From: Paenibacillus sp. OVF10
GTDB lineage: Bacteria > Bacillota > Bacilli > Paenibacillales > Paenibacillaceae
Reading direction: 5' to 3'
Length of the DNA stretch: 64,000 bases
Assembly (NCBI GenBank): GCA_022836915.1
Contig: CP094668.1
Span: 1,116,001 to 1,180,000, forward strand
A program made the translations under genes and the position numbers. Position 1 is the first letter of the stretch; each line of letters opens with the position of its first letter. This document shows, one piece after another, positions 58,010 through 64,000 of the stretch. The notes beneath the pieces were generated by a model. That model saw only the letters and a program-made list of their open reading frames with translations. It did not search any database and was not told where the DNA came from.

Positions 58010-58896
58010 CTTTCTGCTGTTCTTCTCTCATCCACTGAGCAATCTGCCGTTTACGCTCCAGAAAAGCGGATTCCTCCGTAATTTCTTCTCGTCTTGGGCG
58101 ATCAAAAGGAACATGTACCTCGTGCAACACTGTTGCAGGTCGGTTGGATAAAACATAGACCCGATCCGCTAGCAGTAATGCTTCTTCGATATTATGGGTG
58201 ATGAACAGCACCGAGCGGCGGTTCTGTTCCCAGATATCGAGCAGCCAGCGCTGCATGTCGCTACGTGTCAGTGCATCCAGTGCGCTGAAGGGTTCGTCCA
58301 GTAGCATCAGCTCCTGCGGACTGAGCAGGGCGCGCAGAAAAGCAGCACGCTGCTGCATTCCGCCCGACAGCATATGAGGATAGGCCTGCTCAAACCCGGC
58401 AAGACCCACGCTGCTTAACCACTTACGAGCTTCCGCAAGTGCTTCGGTCCGAGGGGGCACTTGAAGCTACTTCACCAGCAAGCAGTACATTGTCTTCAAT
58501 GGTACGCCAAGGGAAAAGAGCGGGTTGTTGCGGCATATAACTAATCTTGCCACGCTGTCCCGTTACATTCTGACCGTTCATAAGCACTTGGCCTTCCTGT
58601 GGCTTCAGCAGACCACCGATGATATGGAACAGGGTGCTTTTGCCACAGCCAGAAGGTCCAACGATAGCAACAAACTCGCCTTGCTTCACGGTCAGTGACA
58701 GGCCGTTCAGAACCGGTAACCTGCTCCGCCGTTCACGGAATGATGCATGAACATCAACAACGTCCAGTGCAGGTGGAACCGGAGCAGGAGTGGCAGGTCG
58801 ATCAGGCGTAGCTGGGTGGAGTTTTTCATCGTACTTTGGCTCCATTACACTTGCTCCTCGTCCAGGCTGGACTTGTTTGTCCTGTTGCCGATTCAT
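57999..58896 (-). CDS. thiZ: thiamine-precursor ABC transporter ATPase (ThiZ-like; one frame break)
   Basis: About 298-299 residues after repair; ATG 58896 follows AGGAAGTG. The first 45 residues are a Pro-rich extension. Walker A is GPSGCGKSTLFHIIGGL, the Q-loop PQQPALFPWRT, signature LSGGMQQRAAFLRALLSPQE and Walker B LMLLDEPFSALDALTR. The frame changes near 58455 in a five-base C/G run. Two more bases (giving SSAPPRTEAL) or one fewer restore it, unlike the simple one-base losses elsewhere. It drives uptake through ThiX. Confidence 0.87.
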
Positions 58897-58933
58897 ATGG
58901 TCATCACTTCCTAATATACAGATTACATCTTTA

Positions 58934-59692
58934 CTACCGCTTCTGTGGCCGCCAGCGCACGAGCAGCTTCTCCAGTAGTGCAATGAGCAGGAAGAGCAGT
59001 AAGCTGAGAGCGACAATAATCATGATTGCCACGAATAAACGATCGGTGCGATAAGCCGACTTTTGCAGCATCATATAATAACCAATACCCTTGTCTGCAC
59101 CAATCCATTCGGCAATGATGGCACCCATCACGCTATAGGTAGCGGCGATTTTGACACCGGAGAACACGGATGGCAGCGCATGGGGAAGCTCCAGCTTCCA
59201 GAAAATCTGATGACGTTTCGCACCAGCCATGCGCATATAGTTCATCATCGCCGCGTCAGTACGGGTCAAGCCATCCATCGCCGCCACTGCAACAGGGAAG
59301 AAGCAGACGAGGATGATCGTAATCAGCTTGGGCAACAGCCCGAATCCGAACCAGATTAACAGGAGTGGCGCGAGCGCGATGGTCGGGATATTTTGACTAA
59401 GAATAAGTAAAGGGTACAGGGCCGACTTGAGAAAAGGGACCAAATGCAGCACCATCGCTATCAGTAATCCGACCGCTGTGCCAGCCGCGAATCCAATCAG
59501 TGTTAACTGAATGGTTGCGGAAGCGTGCATGCCAAGCCGTTCGGCCTGGGTTGCCGCTTCGCGGGCGATGTCGGACGGTGCAGGCAGCATCCATTTCTCA
59601 ATATGGAAGAGGGAGACGGCTCCCTGCCATATCGCTATAAAGAGAATAACCGCCACAATGGGCGGCCATACACTTTTGAAATAGGCAGGCAT
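58934..59692 (-). CDS. thiX: thiamine-precursor ABC transporter permease (ThiX-like)
   Basis: 252 residues with six membrane segments. SsuC/TauC-type permease signature: LSQNIPTIALAPLLLIWFGF, MRMAGAKRHQIFWKLELPHA and LPSVFSGVKIAATYSVMGAI. It starts in the TAATG overlap with the small thiamine-binding-type gene. It forms the channel for the hydroxymethylpyrimidine-type precursor captured by ThiY. Confidence 0.9.
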   Translation of the reverse strand: MPAYFKSVWPPIVAVILFIAIWQGAVSLFHIEKWMLPAPSDIAREAATQAERLGMHASATIQLTLIGFAAGTAVGLLIAMVLHLVPFLKSALYPLLILSQNIPTIALAPLLLIWFGFGLLPKLITIILVCFFPVAVAAMDGLTRTDAAMMNYMRMAGAKRHQIFWKLELPHALPSVFSGVKIAATYSVMGAIIAEWIGADKGIGYYMMLQKSAYRTDRLFVAIMIIVALSLLLFLLIALLEKLLVRWRPQKR

Positions 59693-59981
59693 TAGCGATA
59701 CTTCTCCGTCAGGGTGTCCATGCTGAAGCCGGTAGGGCTATGGGCGATTTTGATCTGGGAGATGATGCTTGGGCTACCAGCCTCCACGAGTACCTCGTGC
59801 ATTTTACGGACAACCTCCAGCAGTTCCTCCAGTTCCCCTCCATCGTGGTGTCGAGCGCGTTCACCTGATATTTCAGGCCGGATTGCTGAATAACTTCAAT
59901 GGCGCGATCTACATAAGGGTAAGAATTCTCGCCATTTGGCGTTTTGGGAATAACCTGAATGCTAAGTAATGTGCTTGCCAT
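59692..59981 (-). CDS. MTH1187/YkoF-type thiamine-binding protein (one frame break)
   Basis: About 96 residues after repair, the family length. It opens STLLSIQVIPKTPNGENSYP and contains SGLKYQVNALDTTMEGELEE after one added base in the run near 59837, ending GFSMDTLTEKYR. This ferredoxin-like family binds thiamine or its pyrimidine precursor and is common in TPP-controlled operons. It lies between thiY and thiX, separated from thiY by dispersed repeat D. Confidence 0.85.
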
Positions 59982-60017
59982 GAGAGATCACTTTTCCTTT
60001 CGTGATAAATTGCATGA

Positions 60018-60225
60018 ATTGAACCAGGTTTACACTTATCACTCCGATTGCAGTACCCTCTTACGATCACTGTTATCCCCGGATTTCTTTAATGAATTTC
60101 AATGGAGGAAATCCGGGGATAGCGTATGCTTCCGATGCAGCTTTCTTTCAGAAAGCTTTTAGGTGAGCGCTTCGCTTCTACAGATGGGTTCTGCACTCTT
60201 CGTTCTTGTGTAAAAAGTTAAACTT
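60018..60225 (+). repeat. dispersed inverted-repeat element, copy D
   Basis: Bounded by ATTGAAC near 60018 and GTTAAACT near 60217-60224. Contains GTTTACACTTATCACTCCGA, GTTATCCCCGGATTT pairing with AAATCCGGGGATA, GCGTATGCTTCCGATGCAGC and GCTTTCTTTCAGAAAGC. It lies between thiY and the next gene of the operon, antisense to them. Confidence 0.83.
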
Positions 60226-60234
60226 AAGCAAATT

Positions 60235-61275
60235 TTATTGGGGTAAAAAATCGTTCGTATATGCTTTGCTCACATCGATCTGTTCATCCAGCAGTTTTTT
60301 GCTAAACATCCAGTCGGTGTAGTTCTGCCACACTTCCTGCTTTTGCTCACCCCAGCGCGGGGCGTCATCCGTGTACTTTGGACTAAGCCATTTCTGGCTT
60401 GCCAGTACCAAGTCTTTATCTAGATCCGGTACGGCCTTGATCAGAATGTTCGCTGCGTCTTCTGGATGATCAATCGCATATTGATACCCTTCTGAAGTGG
60501 CTTTCAGGAATGCTTTCACCAACTCAGGGTCGTTTTGGATCATCTGCTCGTTTGTAACGAGGACAGGCGTGTAATAATCCAGTGCATCTGAATAATCCTT
60601 CACATATAACATGTCGATTGGTTCCCCGCGCAGTTCGGCTTCAATACCTGTCCAGGCGTAGAAAATCCACGCGAAATCAATGTCCCGTTTCACTGCGGTG
60701 AAAAAGTCAGCGTCACCCATATTAATGTTTTTCACTTTGGATACATCGGCTCCGTCGCCTTCCATAATGGATTGCATCACGGCTTCTTCGACTGGGGAAC
60801 CCCAACCGCCATAGGTTTTACCTTCAAAATCCTTCGGTGATTTGATATTCCGATCCGCCGGAGCAGCGAACCCGGATGTATTATGCTGAATAACTGCTGC
60901 GATGGAGACGAGAGGAACACCCTGTGTGCGGGCTTGAGTTACACTCTCCTGATAACTTACGCCAAACGGTACTTCATTGGAGGCAACCATCGTATCTGCG
61001 CCACCAGCACCTGGTTGTACAATCTCCACGTTCAAGCCTTCGGCCTTGTAAAAACCTTGATCTACAGCCGCATACAGGCCGGTATGATTCGTATTTGGTG
61101 TCCAGTCGAGCACCACTTTAATATCTTTCAGGGCGGCAGTGTCACCTTCGTTACTGCTTTCCGCATTTGTGTTGCTTTTCTGTTCTGCCGGGGCAGCTTC
61201 TTTGCCGCCACATGCGGCTACAGTCACCATAAGCACGCATAAGAGCATCAATCCCATCGTTTTACGCCATTTCAT
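60235..61275 (-). CDS. thiY: thiamine-precursor-binding lipoprotein (ThiY-like, NMT1/THI5 family)
   Basis: 346 residues from ATG 61275, chosen for GAAGGAGAG upstream; the longer open frame to 61344 lacks a start signal. Lipobox VAAC near residue 22. The NMT1/THI5 domain reads IKVVLDWTPNTNHTGLYAAV, VEIVQPGAGGADTMVASNEV, FGVSYQESVTQARTQGVPLV and YGGWGSPVEEAVMQSIMEGD. It binds a pyrimidine precursor of thiamine (formylaminopyrimidine or HMP). First gene behind the TPP riboswitch. Confidence 0.9.
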   Translation of the reverse strand: MKWRKTMGLMLLCVLMVTVAACGGKEAAPAEQKSNTNAESSNEGDTAALKDIKVVLDWTPNTNHTGLYAAVDQGFYKAEGLNVEIVQPGAGGADTMVASNEVPFGVSYQESVTQARTQGVPLVSIAAVIQHNTSGFAAPADRNIKSPKDFEGKTYGGWGSPVEEAVMQSIMEGDGADVSKVKNINMGDADFFTAVKRDIDFAWIFYAWTGIEAELRGEPIDMLYVKDYSDALDYYTPVLVTNEQMIQNDPELVKAFLKATSEGYQYAIDHPEDAANILIKAVPDLDKDLVLASQKWLSPKYTDDAPRWGEQKQEVWQNYTDWMFSKKLLDEQIDVSKAYTNDFLPQ

Positions 61276-61425
61276 CTGTGGTTCTCTCCTTCGGTATGTC
61301 CGGCCGATTGGCACGGGGTACTCCTTGGCTTCATATCCAATCATCTTGCATAAATCGACAGATTTATACCAGTTGAGATCTGGATAACGTCACTTTTTTA
61401 GCTCTCTGGCTATATAAAAGAACAT

Positions 61426-61454
61426 TAAAAAAGCGTCCCGTAATCCGGGACGCG
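61426..61454 (-). terminator. riboswitch-controlled terminator
   Basis: On the minus strand GCGTCCCG pairs with CGGGACGC around a 5-base loop, followed by a T run. It lies between the TPP aptamer and thiY, as in termination-type riboswitches. Confidence 0.88.
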
Positions 61455-61510
61455 TGCAGGCGTTAGAGAGGTGGCGTTCAGCCATAGGGCTGTGCCATTT
61501 CGATATACTC

Positions 61511-61605
61511 CGATTCCTACGCTGGCATGATCCAGATCAGGTCTAAGGGTTAGTATCTTGGTGGGATACACTCTCAGCCGGCCAATTCCGACTCCCTGGG
61601 AAACT
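61511..61605 (-). promoter_or_regulatory. TPP riboswitch (THI element)
   Basis: On the minus strand GTCGG-CCGGC forms P3, followed by the invariant CTGAGAG, then ACCCTTAGACCTGATCTGGA and ATGCCAGCGTAGGAA, the core of the thi-box. The order and spacing match the TPP aptamer. TPP binding should favour the terminator at 61426-61454 and shut off thiYXZ. Confidence 0.95.
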
Positions 61606-61632
61606 ATGAAGTTAAGGGCATTACTAGGTGTA

Positions 61633-61661
61633 ATTATAGGCCAGCCGGTGGAACGTGTCCA
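61633..61661 (-). promoter_or_regulatory. sigma-A promoter of the thi operon
   Basis: On the minus strand TGGACA (61661-61656) and TATAAT (61638-61633) are 17 bp apart, about 30 bp before the aptamer. From 61662 to 61972 no gene is seen; that stretch also carries the promoter of the phospholipase D-type gene. Confidence 0.68.
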
Positions 61662-61972
61662 GTCAGGAACTGGATGGGTACACGTACGGGCTTATCAAAG
61701 AGACCGTTATACATATGTATAATGGCCTGTTTGGATGTGTTATTTTCAATAATTATCGTGGCGAATCATATAAGGAAATCTGACTGAGTGCAAAAGCATC
61801 GGATTTTGGGTCATAGCCTAAGTGCTGCTTTCCCTATTTCAGTGATCAGCTTTTGATCGTTTGACCTTGACCGGGGTCGCTTGATTCATTCAAACAACAT
61901 AATTTAGATACAAAAGGAGATAGTACTGCTATACAAATAATTACTTTTTACATAAAAATGGGGGCGTACTGA

Positions 61973-63373
61973 ATGATCCTTAAAATCATATTCGCAATTA
62001 TTCTGTCCTATTGTATCTACGTTTTTTTCACAGCTTACCTTTTATTTTTGGTTCCGTCTCCATCTACTATTGAAAATACGGATTTGCAAAAATCGGTAAC
62101 AGAGGGAAGTACAACAGATCGCGTATTGCTCTTAGAGGACGGCTTTCAATCCGGTCAGGTGAGAATCCAGACCATTCGAGAGGCGAAAACAAGCATCGAC
62201 GTGGCTTATTACTCTATCCAAAAAGGAAAAACATCTCAACTCATTTTTGCTGCTTTATTCGATGCAGCTGATCGGGGTGTTCATGTTCGAATCATTTTAG
62301 ACGGGATTTTTCACAGCATGCGTGGAGAATTGCGTGATATTCCAGATGCCGTTGCAGCTCACCCCAATGTGGAGTTAAGGTATTATGAACCACTCCACAT
62401 ATTTATGCCATGGACATGGCATAACCGTCTGCATGACAAGATCCTTCTTGTCGACAACACATATGGCATCATTGGCGGCCAAAATATTGGTGATAAATAC
62501 ATGTCATTGCAACCCCCAAAAGACTATGTATTCGATCGGGATGTCCTTGTTTACAATCCAAATCATAATATAAACAGCACGGTTGTTGAAATGAAAAAAT
62601 ATATAGATCGGTTATGGAACCATCCATTCACCAAACCAGAAAAACATGCCAAACGTCAGCATCATGCAAAGGGGTTAAAAGAGCTGGCTCGGCTGGCTCA
62701 GTTATATAGAAAAGCTCGGACTCAGAGCGATCCTTTTGTTAAAGTGTTGCCGAAGGAATGGGCTAAAGAAACTCTTCATTCCGACCACGTCGCTTTCATT
62801 CACAATCCAATTAAAAGGCTGTATAAAGACCCGATCATGTGGAGAGCATTTGTTCATTTCGCCAATCAAGCAAAGTCGAAAGTGTACTTTCAGACGCCAT
62901 ATGCCATTCCTACCAAGAAAATGATGAAAGCCGTACATCTGTCGATGAATCCAGAAACAGAATGGATCATGCTAACCAATTCAATCCAGCAGACCCCTAA
63001 CCCTTTGGCTTTCGCGGGATACTTAAGCTCTAAGAAACGGTTACTTGACACCAGTCTGGCCATCTATGAATACCAAGGCCCTTATTCCATACACGGCAAA
63101 TCATTTGTCATGGATGATTACCTCAGCATGGTTGGTTCGTATAACCTTGATCCCAGATCCGTCTTTCTAAATACCGAATCTGCTGTGGTCATTTCTGGTT
63201 CTGCATTCGCCAACCAACTAACAGAGGCTATGGATATCAAACGTGCACATAGTACGCGTGTGAATAAAGGTGAGGATACAGCAGAATCTACGAATCAGAA
63301 AGGCTCTGTTTTCAAACGAATGGCAATCACAGCTTTATCCAAACTGTCTTTTCTCTGGAAATTTATGTTGTAG
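61973..63373 (+). CDS. phospholipase D-type protein (cardiolipin synthase-like)
   Basis: 466 residues. One N-terminal membrane segment (IIFAIILSYCIYVFFTAYLL), then two PLD catalytic motifs: LHDKILLVDNTYGIIGGQNI near residue 155 and IHGKSFVMDDYLSMVGSYNL near residue 375, each with the H-x-K-x4-D triad. The pair forms one active site for phosphatidyl transfer or hydrolysis. Single rather than double membrane anchor and the basic 220-245 insert (KHAKRQHHAKG) differ from typical cardiolipin synthase. Codon use is more AT-rich than in its neighbours. Confidence 0.87.
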   Translation: MILKIIFAIILSYCIYVFFTAYLLFLVPSPSTIENTDLQKSVTEGSTTDRVLLLEDGFQSGQVRIQTIREAKTSIDVAYYSIQKGKTSQLIFAALFDAADRGVHVRIILDGIFHSMRGELRDIPDAVAAHPNVELRYYEPLHIFMPWTWHNRLHDKILLVDNTYGIIGGQNIGDKYMSLQPPKDYVFDRDVLVYNPNHNINSTVVEMKKYIDRLWNHPFTKPEKHAKRQHHAKGLKELARLAQLYRKARTQSDPFVKVLPKEWAKETLHSDHVAFIHNPIKRLYKDPIMWRAFVHFANQAKSKVYFQTPYAIPTKKMMKAVHLSMNPETEWIMLTNSIQQTPNPLAFAGYLSSKKRLLDTSLAIYEYQGPYSIHGKSFVMDDYLSMVGSYNLDPRSVFLNTESAVVISGSAFANQLTEAMDIKRAHSTRVNKGEDTAESTNQKGSVFKRMAITALSKLSFLWKFML

Positions 63374-63524
63374 GAAAGAAAAGAACAATATTCCTTATTG
63401 AATTAATCCCGCACATGACCAGCTAATAGATATAGCTACGTTCATAAATTTTAATTTGGACACAGAATGTTCACTTATGTGGAGGGTTTCCTCATCTCTA
63501 TAATTACGAAGGTAAACAGAGAGG

Positions 63525-64000
63525 ATGAGAGAATTGCCAACAAGCAAGAAGGAACAAATTATTTTCGGATTAATGATGTGTACAGGAATGGTCTTGGTCA
63601 TGATGTTCTTCAATCTATGGCACAGTGGGTTACTCGGCAAAATGTCCCCGCTTGAGATACTGCTTCAATTCATATTATGTTTTGTCATCGCGTTTCTGGT
63701 GGAGTCTTTCATTGTTGGCCCTGTGGCGAGAAAGATTGCATTTTCTATGCCCTTCGACAAGTCCAATAAGATTCTAGGTGTGCTGGCTATGTCATTTTTT
63801 ATGGTGATTGGTATGGTTCTGATCATGTCTTTGTATGGAATGATCTCGGCATATCTCGCTGATCAATTAAGTGGGTCATCCGTACTCCGTACGTATCTCC
63901 ATACAATCGCTCGTAACTTCAGCCTGGCGCTTCCATATCAATTGATCATTTTGGGACCACTCGTACGATATGTATTCGGTAAATTCATCAAGGATAACGG
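63525..64000 (+). CDS. DUF2798 family membrane protein (3' end outside window)
   Basis: At least 158 residues from ATG 63525, preceded by ACAGAGAGG; the frame is open to the window end. Four membrane segments are visible: QIIFGLMMCTGMVLVMMFFN, ILLQFILCFVIAFLVESFIV, ILGVLAMSFFMVIGMVLIMS and ALPYQLIILGPLVRYVFGKF. The segment arrangement is two related halves, as in DUF2798 proteins. The family has no established function. Confidence 0.75.
   Translation, partial: MRELPTSKKEQIIFGLMMCTGMVLVMMFFNLWHSGLLGKMSPLEILLQFILCFVIAFLVESFIVGPVARKIAFSMPFDKSNKILGVLAMSFFMVIGMVLIMSLYGMISAYLADQLSGSSVLRTYLHTIARNFSLALPYQLIILGPLVRYVFGKFIKDN

Overview
The window reads as chromosomal DNA from a Paenibacillus-like Firmicute. 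The support is protein similarity by eye: Bacillus-type glnQHMP, csoR-copZ-copA, nupNOPQ, ycnJ/ycnI, thiYXZ under a TPP riboswitch, YxeA and DUF445 proteins, strong AAGGAGG ribosome binding sites and frequent TTG/GTG starts. No rRNA, tRNA, CRISPR array, prophage or insertion sequence was seen.

Layout. 0-5.2 kb: sugar-type ABC importer with a TIM-barrel protein and an FAD-dependent oxidoreductase. 5.7-9.0 kb: glutamine importer glnQHMP (minus strand). 9.5-15.4 kb: GH28 pectinase, AraC regulator, cupin (DUF985) protein, ECF sigma/anti-sigma pair, aldo-keto reductase. 15.8-17.0 kb: DUF445 protein. 17.1-28.3 kb: a class II lantibiotic cluster, with YxeA-like protein and LanG, LanE, LanF reading left, and LanR, LanK, LanA, LanM, LanT reading right. 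28.5-30.6 kb: lipoprotein, lipase with a C-terminal helical domain and a small WXG-type partner, resembling the type VII-secreted TslA/TilA/Tla module of Staphylococcus aureus. 30.8-35.4 kb: copper genes ycnI and ycnJ with a two-component system. 36.0-38.7 kb: membrane GGDEF/HD-GYP protein, a 34-residue membrane peptide and a DUF5317 protein. 39.0-40.4 kb: secreted protein with an SLH-like stretch. 40.7-47.0 kb: nucleoside importer nupNOPQ, a sulfite-oxidase-like protein and a nucleoside phosphorylase. 47.2-50.3 kb: small unknowns, GNAT acetyltransferase, aminoglycoside-phosphotransferase-like protein. 50.3-53.7 kb: csoR, copZ, copA. 54.1-56.7 kb: ABC-2 exporter, TetR regulator, NfrA-like reductase. 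57.1-61.7 kb: TatD nuclease and the thiamine-precursor importer under a TPP riboswitch. 62.0-64.0 kb: phospholipase D-type protein and a DUF2798 protein cut by the window end.

The most interesting item is the 60-residue lantibiotic precursor at 22435-22617. Its C-terminus matches the lacticin 481/nukacin ring pattern, but it carries an extra cysteine that would allow a second ring of the same spacing directly before ring A. Next are a family of about 210-220 bp inverted-repeat elements (four copies plus a fragment), mostly sitting between genes of one operon, and the TslA-like toxin module.

Caution: eighteen genes are interrupted by 26 frame breaks, all at or beside runs of one base. Twenty-four are explained by one missing base. 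This looks like systematic homopolymer error in the assembly, so these genes are annotated here as intact after repair and not as pseudogenes.
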